A stretch of 36,115 bases of DNA from Chloroflexota bacterium. GTDB taxonomy: Bacteria; Chloroflexota; Dehalococcoidia; JACPQD01. This document shows, one piece after another, positions 1-9,474 of the stretch. Within the stretch, counting starts at the first letter, position 1. The number at the start of each line of letters is the position of its first letter. Below the pieces are notes generated by a model. It did not search any database. It was given only the letters and a program-made list of their open reading frames with translations, and had not been told where the DNA came from. The stretch lies in assembly GCA_016190665.1 (NCBI GenBank), contig JACPQD010000030.1, forward strand, positions 1-36,115, given 5' to 3'. A program made the position numbers and the translations under genes.

Positions 1-897
1 AGTGCTGCCCGCATCTTCGATGCGCCATTCGGGGTCGGAGATGCACTCGACAACGGCGACCAGGATGGGCATATACTCAGGGCGGCAGCCGGCCATGACG
101 CCGTTCACCGCCACATTCCAGACGGTGGCCTGGCGGTTCTCCGGCAGCAGCGTGCCCAGCACCTCGTCCGGTGAACGGTCGGTGAAACGGAGGAACTTCT
201 CCACGCGGTCGAGGGTTGGCGGGATGACGGGCAGGCCCTCCGACCACATGTTCTTGTAGAAGAACTCCTGGACCTCATCCAGCGAGCCTTTGAAGACGAT
301 GTCCCTCGGCCCAGGTTCGACGACCGGCGGAGCGCTCTGGATGGGGGTGGTCAAGCCCCTGACAATACTCTCGGCGACAGCCTGACGGACCTTCCGCTGA
401 AGGTCCTCCGGGCTATCGACCATGGGCACACCCGGGTATTCCGCCACAGCCATGTTCTCGACGCCCATGGCCCTGGCTATGGCCGCCGCCTGCCTCACGA
501 ATCCCGAAGCTGCGATGGATACGGTTCTTACGCCGGCCTTTTCGGCGGCGGCGCTGGCCCGCACCACGGCGGGCGTGCAGCTACCTCAGGCGCCCACCCC
601 GGAGATGACGGCGTCGCAGCCATATTGCTTCAGCTTATTGGGCAGGTCCGCCACGACCTCCCGCTGGCTCGGCCCCGCAGTGTCTCCGAATTTCGTGTAA
701 TCGACGAACTTGATGCCGGGGAACTTCTTGGGCAGCTCCTCGTGGAGAATGGCGAAGATCTCGTCGCCGCGGAAAATCCGGTCCCAGACCTCGCAGACGG
801 TCTTGCCTGCCAGGCTCTGGCTCCTGTCCGCCAACGGCGCGGGCTCGGATACCGATTTGCCCAGGGGCCACACTACCTCGTAGGGGGAATCCGCCAT
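1..897 (-). CDS. UGSC-family selenoprotein A, fused two-domain form (3' end cut by window)
   Basis: The frame is open from ATG 897 to the window edge if the TGA at 588-586 is read as selenocysteine (residue 104), giving 299 visible residues. The Sec lies in G-V-G-A-U-G-S-C-T-P, followed by E-K-A-G-V-R-T-V. Residues 1-103 form a Rossmann/thioredoxin-like N-terminal part with L-A-G-K-T-V-C-E. The second domain begins near W-S-E-G-L-P-V-I-P-P-T and contains V-N-G-V-M-A-G-C-R-P-E-Y. The start was chosen because AAGGAAGG lies 8 nt upstream and the N-terminus (MADSPYEVVW) matches the paralogue at 12720 (MAEPVYEVVW). Biochemical function is unknown; a redox or elimination reaction using Sec and the nearby Cys is inferred. 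It follows the lipoprotein gene at 2769-1078 by 180 nt. Conventional gene calling would split it in two at the TGA. Confidence 0.85.
557..574 (-). promoter_or_regulatory. SECIS-like hairpin after the TGA of selenoprotein A
   Basis: Starting 14 nt after the first base of the TGA, GCCCGC pairs with GCGGGC around the loop CGTGGT. The loop has G at its second position, as bacterial SECIS elements require near the apex. The distance and size fit the bacterial coding-region SECIS model. No folding program was run. Confidence 0.6.
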
Positions 898-1009
898 TTG
901 ACATTCCTTCCTTTCTATTGGGTCCGGCGTTCGCCTGTCCCGCATGTCAACAAAATGATCCAGACTGCCCCATCCCCCAAGGGGGGACAAGCCCCCGCAC
1001 TACGGCTTC

Positions 1010-1062
1010 TCGCTCCGTGCTTCGCGTCCCGACTCCGTCGCGACCCCGATGCGTCGGGACTT
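1010..1062. repeat. Intergenic repeat with CCCGATGCGTCGGG near-palindrome
   Basis: The gap between the genes ending at 1078 and starting at 897 carries CCCGACTCC followed by the 14-mer CCCGATGCGTCGGG (1045-1058). The same arrangement with the identical 14-mer recurs at 21652-21665. The upstream 'cttcgcg/ctcgctcc' text resembles 12870-12930. It looks like a dispersed intergenic element of the genome; a role is not visible. Confidence 0.5.
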
Positions 1063-1077
1063 CCTGTTCCCCGCTCC

Positions 1078-2769
1078 CTATTTGGCTAACCAGATATCCT
1101 GCAGGTTGTTATTGCCCTGCTCGCTTATGCCAGGAGAGAAGTTCCTCACCTCCGGCTGCACTGCCAGGAAGGTGTATGGCACAACCAGGGGTATCGCGGG
1201 CTGGGCCTCTTCGTACACATAACGTTCAAGCTCTTCAATTGCGGCTTTGCGCTGGTTATCATCCACGGCGGCCCGTTGCTTGGCCCAGAGACCGTTAATC
1301 TTCGCGTCATCATCGTTGCCGGAATAGTTCATTGATGCACCTTTGATGAGAAAGCGGCCCATAATCTCCAGGTCGGGTACGCTCATCGCCGGGGTGTAGA
1401 CCATGGCCTCATGCTGGGCGCGGCGTCCCCGGTCCCAGAAAACAGCATCCTCCAGCACCTCGACCTTGGACTCGATACCGACCCGGGCGAACTGCTCCGT
1501 TAAGAAGACGGCGGAGTCCTGGCTCAGGCGCATCGTCCGTGCCAGAATATTGAGTTTGAAGCCCTGAGCATATCCCGCCTCGCCCAGCAGCTTCCTCGCC
1601 TCGGCCAGGTCAATGTCCTTCGGCTGCCGGTAGCCGGGCAACTTCAACCTCTCGTCTTCAGGAATACCCCAGCCTTCGACAGCGAAGAGCCTGGCGATGG
1701 AGCCGTAGCCCCCGGCAATGACCTTCAGCGCCGCCTGGCGGTCGATCGACAGGCTCAACGCCTTGCGCACCCTCTTGTCATTGAAGGGCTTGTTCCTCAG
1801 ATTCATGAAGAACCAGGGATAGACCGGGGTGGTGGTTGGATAGATCGCCATCTGCGGATTGGTCTTCTTTATAGTTTCCATTTCCGAGGGCGTTATGGTG
1901 GCCAGATTCCGTCCCGTCATATGTACTCGGCCCGTCCTCAGGGCAGCGAGGCGCGTCATGTTGTCCTTGAGGACGTAAAAGACAACCCCGTCCAGGTAAG
2001 GCCGCCCAGTTGCCCAGTAGTCGGTGTTCTTGACTAGCTCAACACTAACGCCCGCCGTGTAGGACTTGAACCGGAAGGGGCCGGTGCCCACAACTGTGGT
2101 CTTCATGTCCCCCTTTGCCTCGACGACGCGCTGGGGGTAGATCACGGAGGCGTTAAAGGCGAACATGGGCACGAGGGCGCTATAAGGGTACTCCAGGGTT
2201 ACCTTCACCTGGTTTCCAGCGGCTTCGATGCTCTTGATGCCGTCGATGAGGCCGGCCAACCCGCTCCGGACGCCGCTGGGTGGCTTCCACAGTCTGGTCA
2301 AGCTGAAGGCCGCATCCTGAGGGGTGAGGGTCGAGCCGTCGTGGAACTTCACTCCACGGCGCATGTTGAAGGTGTAGACGAGGCCATCCTTGCTGACCTC
2401 CCAGGACTCGGCGAGGCCGGGGAAAAGCCCTTTGCCCAAATGCGCCTGATACTCGACCAACTGATTATAAGCGGGGGCAACCACCAGCTTGGTGTACATG
2501 GTGGTTTCCTGGTGCATATCCAGGCTGGGAGGATCACCAACGTTCGAAATAGCGATGGTGCCCCCGTACCTGGGCTGCTCGGCAACTGGCTTGGGAGTCG
2601 CCGTCACGGAGGCAGGCTTCGCCGCGGCCGTCTCCACAGGTTTCGCCGCGATTGCAGTCGGGGGCGCGGCTGGCTTTGGCGTTGGCGCCGCAGCGGGGGC
2701 GCAGCTTGAAAGCACCAGCGCGAGCGCGGCGAGGCAGCCAAAGGCTGTTCTCACATTGTGACTATACAT
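1078..2769 (-). CDS. ABC transporter substrate-binding lipoprotein, family 5 (peptide/opine/nickel type)
   Basis: This is a 563-residue extracytoplasmic solute-binding protein. Residues 1-23 are a lipoprotein signal peptide ending in L-S-S-C, so Cys23 would be lipidated, followed by an Ala/Pro/Thr linker. Family-5 hallmarks are visible: G-D-P-P-S-L-D-M-H-Q-E-T, V-V-G-T-G-P-F-R-F-K, K-N-T-D-Y-W-A-T-G-R-P-Y-L-D-G and R-V-R-K-A-L-S-L-S-I-D-R. The start at 2769 has GGAGG 7 nt upstream; a longer start at 2802 would place the signal peptide behind a charged extension. The ligand cannot be told from sequence. It ends in D-I-W-L-A-K like two of the other three family-5 proteins here. No permease or ATPase gene lies nearby. 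Confidence 0.92.
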   Translation of the reverse strand: MYSHNVRTAFGCLAALALVLSSCAPAAAPTPKPAAPPTAIAAKPVETAAAKPASVTATPKPVAEQPRYGGTIAISNVGDPPSLDMHQETTMYTKLVVAPAYNQLVEYQAHLGKGLFPGLAESWEVSKDGLVYTFNMRRGVKFHDGSTLTPQDAAFSLTRLWKPPSGVRSGLAGLIDGIKSIEAAGNQVKVTLEYPYSALVPMFAFNASVIYPQRVVEAKGDMKTTVVGTGPFRFKSYTAGVSVELVKNTDYWATGRPYLDGVVFYVLKDNMTRLAALRTGRVHMTGRNLATITPSEMETIKKTNPQMAIYPTTTPVYPWFFMNLRNKPFNDKRVRKALSLSIDRQAALKVIAGGYGSIARLFAVEGWGIPEDERLKLPGYRQPKDIDLAEARKLLGEAGYAQGFKLNILARTMRLSQDSAVFLTEQFARVGIESKVEVLEDAVFWDRGRRAQHEAMVYTPAMSVPDLEIMGRFLIKGASMNYSGNDDDAKINGLWAKQRAAVDDNQRKAAIEELERYVYEEAQPAIPLVVPYTFLAVQPEVRNFSPGISEQGNNNLQDIWLAK

Positions 2770-2822
2770 CTCGCTACCTCCATCCTCAGGCAAGTGAACC
2801 AATCGTTAGAGACCGGACGTTG

Positions 2823-2896
2823 GAACCACGGCTGGACACGGAAGTCCCGATGCATCCGGTCCCCCACACGTGGACGTCGTGGACGGGGTGGACACA
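2823..2896. repeat. Dispersed GAACCAC/TGGAC intergenic repeat, copy 1
   Basis: GAACCACGGCTGGACACGG is followed by irregular TGGAC units (tggacg, tggacgg, tggacac). Related copies lie at 10882, 12773 and 21475, always between genes of the selenoprotein locus. Confidence 0.5.
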
Positions 2897-2924
2897 GTTG
2901 GCGGCAATGTATCGGCCCTGCACC

Positions 2925-4592
2925 CTACGCCTTACGCCCTACTCCCTGCAACCTGATAACCTTCGTCGTGGTCCTGGACGTGGGCAGGAAGCCAGGGATG
3001 AACATGCCGTGACTGCCCCAGGCCCCAACCACCAGCACCTGGATGTCCTCCCACCGGTCCGTCACCGGGACCATCGGATCTTCGCCCTCCAGAATCAGGT
3101 TGGGCCGATTGTGCTTATTCTTCCACCCTTCTTGCCAATCTCTTGTGCGTTTGGAGAAGGGCGTCCTCGCGTTTTCAAAGATGAAGCGCTTGATATCATC
3201 TTTGCCGTAACCGGCCCTGGCGAAGCAATCCGCGTGCCCCGGGTTGAGTGCGAGCAACGCCTCCGCGCCAATGTGCTGGCAATTGGAACCGGACACGGCC
3301 ATTGTTTCCGCAGCCATAAGAAGAAGCTCGCGTGCATCGCCGCGGCCGAGGAAGTTCTGATAGCTGGAACCCGCGAAGAGGGTTACGGTGCTCACATAGC
3401 GGCCAAACCCCCGCTCAACGCTGAGAGGCGGCCAGGGACTCTCTTGCTCGTTTTCCGCGACGCACCAGGAGTACTTGGCGGGTCCGCCTTGAACGGCCTT
3501 GTCAATGGTCCCCGGTTCGCCGCCACCAATGTTGAGCATGATGAGCCTGATGGCCCGTCCCACCGTCGCGTTGGCCAGCGTTCCCGGTCCGAAAGCATTG
3601 TAGCCGAAGTTGAACCCCAACTCCTTGACGATAGGCCCGTTGATGACGGCCAGGGGCGCAACGGGGCTCGTGGTGGCTTGAAGGGGGCCGAGTCCGAAAG
3701 CCGGGTCGGCTAGCGCCTCCACCGCGGCGACCACTACCGGTAGATACTGAGGAAGACAGCCAGCCATAACGGCATTGACGGCAATCTTTATGACGGTAGC
3801 GTGGCCCTGCCGGGGCGCCAGGACGCCGACCACCTCATCCGCATCCCGATCGGAGTATTCCAGCATCTTTTCGACCGCAGTCCTGGTTGGGGGGACGATG
3901 GGGAGACCGTCGGTCCAACCGCGCTCATAGAAGAGGATGCTTGTCTCGGCAGCCGTGGCCGGAGCACAAACGGACTCAAGATCGGCCGCCGCCAAGCGTG
4001 AGGAAAACGTCCCCTCGTTGGCCTCCGGAATCGCCTCCACGCGGTGCTTCCCCCGATATTCTCTGGCAATCCTTTCCCTGGGCTGCGTGAGAATATAGAC
4101 AATCTCATCGATGATCCCGCGGGCTATCTCATCGAGAGAAGCCTGGCTCTGCCTTTCGATCTGGACCTTGCGCGGCAGGCTGACAATGGGCAGGGAAGGC
4201 TCGCCCAGAGCCGCCGCCAGCGATTGCCCCAGGGCGTCGAAGGAGGTGGTGCACAGAGTAACCGTGGGCGTCCCGCCCTTCTCTATTTCCACTGCATTGC
4301 GGATACTCCGCGTTGTGCATCCCCCTCAGAGGCCAACCCCGCCGATCACGAAATCGGCCGGCGGCAGTTCCTCCGTATGCCCTTCAGACCTCCTCGCGCT
4401 GAGGATGGCAGCCAGTCCATACTTCTCCAGGAGGAGTTGCCCGGTCCTGGCCAGCAACTCGTCCGCAGCCTGCTGCGCGTTAGACAGGAACAGGGCGCGC
4501 TTGCCCTCCAGACTGTCCAGTCGAGGCGCCAGGCCGGCGTCCTCGCAACGGACTTCCCCGACGGGATTCTCCAGTGGTTCCCCCTCGGTCAT
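2925..4592 (-). CDS. UGSC-family selenoprotein B (UGGC variant), fused two-domain form
   Basis: Reading TGA 4328-4326 as Sec gives one 555-residue protein. Sec89 lies in G-V-G-L-U-G-G-C-T-T-R, followed by V-E-I-E-K-G-G-T-P-T-V. The Sec-domain end contains I-I-D-E-I-V-Y-I-L-T. The second domain starts at about residue 226 with W-T-D-G-L-P-I-V-P-P-T and continues with V-N-A-V-M-A-G-C-L-P-Q-Y, N-G-P-I-V-K-E-L-G-F-N and A-N-A-T-V-G-R-A-I-R-L. The ATG start has GGGAG 9 nt upstream. Both halves keep the same frame, with no other stop. It sits 54 nt after a lipoprotein gene and 155 nt before another. Of the Sec proteins here, its Sec motif most resembles that of the glycine/proline reductase B selenoproteins (recalled, not searched). 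Substrate unknown. Confidence 0.85.
4299..4311 (-). promoter_or_regulatory. SECIS-like hairpin after the TGA of selenoprotein B
   Basis: GCGG pairs with CCGC around AGTAT (one further A-T pair can close it to a 3-nt loop). The stem begins 17 nt after the first base of the TGA and G is at loop position 2. Its primary sequence differs from the hairpins in the other Sec genes while geometry is kept. Confidence 0.5.
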
Positions 4593-4646
4593 GGCGATGA
4601 TATCTCCCCCCGCAAGACCACTACATTTACGTGGGTGTGTCGAAGG

Positions 4647-6326
4647 CTATCTCAGAAGCCGGACACCGCTGTACCTGACGTTCGACGTAAACGTCAAGGG
4701 CAGCACGAACTGGATGTTCGTCGGCCACCAGGCCATAAAATAGTCGAACCAGTGAGTTGTCACTGTAGGAACAGTTTCGATCAGCCGGCGGTCGATTTGC
4801 CTGAGTATCTCCTTCCTCTTGGCGGGATCGGTTATCTCAGACTGTTGGTCGATAAGCTTGTCGGTTTCGGCGTCAACAAGGTGACCATAGTTCCTGGCGC
4901 CATTGCTCCTATAGTTGACGGGAAGCAAGCCATCGGGATCGGGCAACTTCCAGGACCTCCTGGACATTATGGAGTGATAGGCGCCCTTGAAGGTTAGGTC
5001 GAAGAGGTCCGCTTCAGTTCTGGGATCGAGCTCGGCCGTAATGCCAATCTTGGCAAGCTCCGTCTTCAGCAAGACCGCCGCACTGGTGTAAGGTTCACCC
5101 GACCGATGGAGCATCCTGGTCGAGAACCCGCTCCCGTACCCCGCTTCCTGCAGTAGCCTTTTGGCTTCGGCCCGGTCGGCGTCCTTTGGCTGCCTGAAGC
5201 CAGGCTGATCATTGAGTTCGTCCGGCGTGAGGCCCCCCATGATGGGAGGCACAAAACTCCCCACTCTACCGAAGCCCTGCTCGATGACTTTCACGAAGGC
5301 GTCCCGGTCAATGCCCAGGTTTACGGCGCGGCGCACCCTGATGTCGTTCCACGGGACCTTGTCCACCGGCATGGCGAAGTTCCACCAGCCAAGACTGGGA
5401 TATCGGCCAACCTTGGCGTTTCGCTCTTCCTTCTCCAGGACCATACCCCCTGTCGTCGTCAACACCAGTATCCCTGTGATATCCACCTTCTGCGTTCGAA
5501 AGGCCGCCAGGGCCGTTGACACATCCCTGATCGGGTAAAAAGCAATGCCGTCAATGAAGGGCTTGCCTTTGACAAAGTAATCCGTGTTCCGCACCAGTTG
5601 AAAGGATGCGCCAACATCGTGGCTCTTGAACTTGAAGGGGCCGGTTCCCACGATGGTTCTTCTCATGTCGCCTCTGGCTTCAACAACATGCTTCGGCATC
5701 ATAGTCGCCCAGCTATCAGCCAGGATGGTCATGAAGACAGTGCGAGGCTGCTTCAGCGTTGCCACTACAGTGTTTTCGTCTTTAGCTTCAACTTTTTCGA
5801 CGAAGGCTAGAGGGTCCTTCAATTCCACGGAGCTCGCCATGATTCGCCTCAGGCTGTATTCGATGTCTGTCGCAGTGAGTGGCTTTCCATCGTGCCATGT
5901 GACGCCCTTTCTAATGTGGAAAGTCCAGACGCGGCTATCAGCGCTCGTGTCCCATCTTTCCGCAAGAGCTGGAATTATCTTGTCCGGCTGTTCGTCGTCG
6001 TACTCCACGATCCCATTGTAGGCCGGGCCAACCGGAGCGAGAATGGTGTAACTGGACTCGGCCTGTAGGTCGAAGCTCCGTGGGTCCGCCGTGACGAGCA
6101 CTCTGAGCGTTCCGCCCCGCCTGCCAGCGGCTTCCGATGGCTTGGACAACGCGGTGGGAGTCGTCGCCACCGACGGCGTTGGCGCGCTGGGCGACGTCGC
6201 AATCCCCGCGGGTGATGGAGACGCTACTGGCGGTTTAGAGGGTGGAGTTGCTGCTGGCGCACAACTTGCCAGAAGCAGGCTCAGAATAGCTAAGTGACTA
6301 AGTATGAGAAGCTTGCCCGTGGTCAT
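4647..6326 (-). CDS. ABC transporter substrate-binding lipoprotein, family 5
   Basis: A 559-residue solute-binding lipoprotein. The signal peptide ends in L-A-S-C (Cys22) and is followed by a Pro/Ser/Thr-rich tether. Family features include S-F-D-L-Q-A-E-S-S-Y, V-G-T-G-P-F-K-F-K, N-T-D-Y-F-V-K-G-K-P-F-I-D-G and R-V-R-R-A-V-N-L-G-I-D-R. I chose ATG 6326 (GAGAGG upstream) over ATG 6350 because it places the signal peptide at the N-terminus; 6350 also has AAGGA upstream and cannot be excluded. It is the most divergent of the four: it lacks the C-terminal W-L-A-K and ends in V-R-L-L-R. It lies 60 nt after an MmgE/PrpD gene and 54 nt before selenoprotein B, so it probably shares their transcript. 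Ligand unknown. Confidence 0.9.
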   Translation of the reverse strand: MTTGKLLILSHLAILSLLLASCAPAATPPSKPPVASPSPAGIATSPSAPTPSVATTPTALSKPSEAAGRRGGTLRVLVTADPRSFDLQAESSYTILAPVGPAYNGIVEYDDEQPDKIIPALAERWDTSADSRVWTFHIRKGVTWHDGKPLTATDIEYSLRRIMASSVELKDPLAFVEKVEAKDENTVVATLKQPRTVFMTILADSWATMMPKHVVEARGDMRRTIVGTGPFKFKSHDVGASFQLVRNTDYFVKGKPFIDGIAFYPIRDVSTALAAFRTQKVDITGILVLTTTGGMVLEKEERNAKVGRYPSLGWWNFAMPVDKVPWNDIRVRRAVNLGIDRDAFVKVIEQGFGRVGSFVPPIMGGLTPDELNDQPGFRQPKDADRAEAKRLLQEAGYGSGFSTRMLHRSGEPYTSAAVLLKTELAKIGITAELDPRTEADLFDLTFKGAYHSIMSRRSWKLPDPDGLLPVNYRSNGARNYGHLVDAETDKLIDQQSEITDPAKRKEILRQIDRRLIETVPTVTTHWFDYFMAWWPTNIQFVLPLTFTSNVRYSGVRLLR

Positions 6327-6386
6327 GACTGGAACCTCTCTCCGCATCATTTGTCCTTCCCCAAACCTTATTCGTTCGCCGGCGTC

Positions 6387-7769
6387 CTACCCCAAGAAGC
6401 GGATGATGGCGGCTACATCCGGGACCGTCTGCAGGCGCAGCACCAGGTCCTTGGCCTGCTCCGTTCGCTTATCGGAGAGAGGCCTGGGGCCGAAGCGAAC
6501 GCAGTCGCGATAGTTCTCGATCATCTCCTCAGTTGACAATGGATTGTCGGGATGACCTCTGGCGGCAAAGACGGTCTCCGACTTCAGCGTCTGTCCGTCC
6601 TTGAGTTGCATCTCAATCCAAACGCCTTTGCGACTGGCATCCATGTCGGTTTCCACCTTTCGCGCCAGCTCTGCATACCTTCGATCAAGCAGGGCCTCGT
6701 CGCTGAATTGCGATAAGGAAAGCCTCCTGTCAACTATGGTGCAGGCGACCGCCCACGGCAGGCTGAACTCAGCGTCGACGCGGTTCTTTGGATTCTGACG
6801 GGGCTCGGCGGGCTCTACCATTCGGCGCAGTCTCGTTGTTCCGTACACCTTCACTCGATCAATCGCCTCCGCCTGGACGTCATTCCCGGCAATTATCGAG
6901 AGGACAGCATCGAGGACCGGATGCACGACAGCACCGCATGGGTAGGCCTTGAAGCCCAGCCTCGTCCCCTCAAAGCGGGACCCGAGCTCCGTGGTCAGAG
7001 CGTCCAGACCAACATCCTCATGCGTGAAGAAGAGCGAGTACAAGCCAAAGGTGCCCGTCAGGAACTGATGGACGCCGGTTACTCCGAGCTTGGCGAGTTG
7101 GGCGGCTGTGATTCCGTTTCGCACCGCGAACCCCATCTGCATGTGAATGCCGAGCACACTCTCCTGTTCGCACTGCGGCTGGCGGTTCCCCGTCGCTTGG
7201 GCGTAAGCGAGTCCCAGGGCATTCATGACCTGTCCCTGGTTCAGACGAAGAAGTTTCGATGCCGCAACCGCGGCGCCAAAGCTGGCAAACACGTAGGTTG
7301 AGTTCCAACCGGTCTCGATAGCGCTGCCCACGGTTTTCATCATTCTGGCCTCCACATCCGTGGCCAGCGTTACCGCCTCAAGAAAGATCTCGCCGTTCAC
7401 TCCTCCCACGTGTTCAGCCGTCGCGAAGGCGGCGGACACCACGGCTGGCCCGATGCAATAGCCGTGACTCGTGTCCATCCAATACTTGTCCTCGTACTCG
7501 CGGGCTTTGGCGAACGCCCCGTTGGCCAGTCCGGCCAAGCTCGCCGGTAAGCGATCTCCGTAGCCAATGACGGTGGCCTCTTCGCGGCCGCCGAGTTGCC
7601 TTACAAAGTTAATGATCTTGCCGGAATCAGCCGCCCCGGCCCCCGCGACGGAGGTACCCAGAGACCAGAGGACCTCGCGCCGCGCGGCATCGATGGCTTC
7701 CTCGCCTATGTCCGCGTACGAGGTGTCACAGATATGTCGCGCCAGTTGCTCTTCAGGTGTGATTCTCAT
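6387..7769 (-). CDS. MmgE/PrpD family protein (2-methylcitrate dehydratase-like)
   Basis: A 460-residue cytoplasmic protein of the MmgE/PrpD family, whose known members dehydrate 2-methylcitrate or related hydroxy-polycarboxylates. Family features are A-L-G-L-A-Y-A-Q-A-T-G-N, G-I-H-M-Q-M-G-F-A-V-R-N-G, F-K-A-Y-P-C-G-A-V-V-H-P and A-E-F-S-L-P-W-A-V-A. The usual D-Y-D-D-T-H segment is altered to E-Y-E-D-K-Y, with S-H-G further on, so its substrate may differ from that of the second copy at 9475-10839. ATG 7769 directly abuts the TAG stop of selenoprotein C (TAGATG), which implies translational coupling. No propionate-pathway partners (citrate synthase, lyase) are in the window, so a true prpD role is not supported. 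Confidence 0.88.
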   Translation of the reverse strand: MRITPEEQLARHICDTSYADIGEEAIDAARREVLWSLGTSVAGAGAADSGKIINFVRQLGGREEATVIGYGDRLPASLAGLANGAFAKAREYEDKYWMDTSHGYCIGPAVVSAAFATAEHVGGVNGEIFLEAVTLATDVEARMMKTVGSAIETGWNSTYVFASFGAAVAASKLLRLNQGQVMNALGLAYAQATGNRQPQCEQESVLGIHMQMGFAVRNGITAAQLAKLGVTGVHQFLTGTFGLYSLFFTHEDVGLDALTTELGSRFEGTRLGFKAYPCGAVVHPVLDAVLSIIAGNDVQAEAIDRVKVYGTTRLRRMVEPAEPRQNPKNRVDAEFSLPWAVACTIVDRRLSLSQFSDEALLDRRYAELARKVETDMDASRKGVWIEMQLKDGQTLKSETVFAARGHPDNPLSTEEMIENYRDCVRFGPRPLSDKRTEQAKDLVLRLQTVPDVAAIIRFLG

Positions 7770-9449
7770 CTACTCCGCCGGAATCGCGACCAAGTCCTTC
7801 TCTGCCTGCCCGACTAACTCGTCCCAGTTCGCGGGAAGCTTGATTTCTTTGCTTATGGGCACGTAGTTGCCCGAGTAACCGGTCTGCATCCAATAGCCGT
7901 GCCCGGACTGATCGCCGCCTGCGACGACGATCATGAAATTCTCCGGCTTGCTGGTTATCGGGCAGGGGTCCGGGAGACCAGGCGGCAGTTCCTGTACGTA
8001 GTTGCCAAGGTCATTCATGGGCACCTTGGAATGCTCCCAAAGGAACTCCTTGATCCTCTCCTTGGTCCAGCCAAGCTCCGCCAGCGGCCCGGCGGCGTTT
8101 CGTCCTAAGAGGAGGACTCCGGGTATCTGGTATGCCTGGGCCCAGTTGCCGGCCTGCCTCATATAGGCCGCAATCGCGATTAGACTCTTGAGCGCCGCCT
8201 CCGGAGTGGTTGTCCTCACACCGTTTACGTTGTTGGTGCCGCCAATGGCAAGAACGGTAACCACATTGCTCTGCTTCGGGAAACCTCGTTCTACGTGAAG
8301 CGGCTTCCACGGGCTGCCGTCCTCGTCTTCAGCGAAGACAATATTTGTGTACCTGGCTGGTCCCCCGAAGATAGCCATGGAGCCCGAGCCGGGAACGGCG
8401 CCACCGGCCGTCAAAAAGAGGAGCCGGAGCGCGCGTCCAATTATTCCGCCCGCCGGGTGACTCGGGTCAGGCCCGAGACACCCGTACCCAGAGTTGATCC
8501 CTACTTGCTTGGCCGCCGGCCCGTTCACTATCACTGCGGGATAGCCGCTGCATGTGGTTGAGTTCATCCTTTCGTGGTGAAAACGAGGGTCGGCAATGGC
8601 CTCCACCGCGGCGATCAGTATGGGCAGGTGCTCGGGACGCCCGCCGGCCATGGCGAGGTTGACGGCTATCAGTTCTACGGTGGCTACGCCGCCTCTCGGC
8701 AGTATCTTCGCCACGAACCTGTCGCGGGGAAGGTCGGTCCCCTCGAGCATCCAATCGACCATTTCCTGCGTCGGCGGGCGTATCGGGAGCCCATCGGTCC
8801 AGGAATTCCTGAGGAAGACGGCATCCATCCTGGCAAGGGCTTCCTGATAGTTCTTCCCGGTGACCCTCGTCCTCGGTGAGGTGCGAACTGCCTTATTCTC
8901 AGGCTCCCATCTGGTAAGCCCGTAAATCAGCTTGTCTATGTTCTCTTTCAACGGAGTGAGGTCGCTGCCCGGAAGGAACATGCGCGTCGGGAATTCAAAC
9001 ACAGTCGGGGCCTCTGTTGGAAACCCGAGTTGGGCAAAGGCGTTGGCAGCCACTCTGGAGAATCCCTGGCGCGTCACGATGACTGACGGTATGCCGACCT
9101 TCTCCGCTCTTGCTGCGGCCCGACCGGCCGCGGTTGAACACCCGCCTCAGCCCGCGTTGCCTGATATGACGGCCTCGCAGCCTTTCTTCTGCAGCAAATC
9201 GGCGATCTCGTCGATGTCAATGCCGTTATTCCCCGTAGGGAACTCGGTGAAGGGGATGATTTTGGCGTCCGGGACCTTGCTCTGAAGGGCCTCGCGGATA
9301 GCGGCGAAGGTCCGATCAGGCTCCCACGTTGCGTTCGATAGCTCGCAGACCGTCTTCCCGGCAAGGCTTTCAAGGCGTTTCGCGTGGCGCAAGGGCGCTT
9401 CAACAATGCCGCACGGATTGAGTAGCTCCAGGGTCACTTCCTCTGGCAC
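7770..9449 (-). CDS. UGSC-family selenoprotein C (UGGC variant), fused two-domain form
   Basis: Reading TGA 9149-9147 as Sec gives a 559-residue protein with Sec101 in G-N-A-G-U-G-G-C-S-T, followed by A-E-K-V-G-I-P-S-V. The N-terminal part has L-A-G-K-T-V-C-E-L like selenoproteins A and D. The second domain begins near residue 217 with W-T-D-G-L-P-I-R-P-P-T and contains V-N-L-A-M-A-G-G-R-P-E-H and N-G-P-A-A-K-Q-V-G-I-N. The start is inferred to be GTG 9449: AGGAGG ends 8 nt upstream, whereas the in-frame GTG at 9458 lies inside that ribosome site. The gene is wedged between the two MmgE/PrpD genes, 25 nt after one and directly abutting the other, so this trio is the tightest linkage in the locus and suggests one pathway. 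Confidence 0.85.
9115..9131 (-). promoter_or_regulatory. SECIS-like hairpin after the TGA of selenoprotein C
   Basis: GCGGCC pairs perfectly with GGCCGC around the loop GGTCG, starting 18 nt after the first base of the TGA. The loop begins GG, and GGTC recalls the apical loop of the well-studied fdhF SECIS. Confidence 0.6.
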
Positions 9450-9474
9450 GACAGACACCTCCTGAGAATCATGT

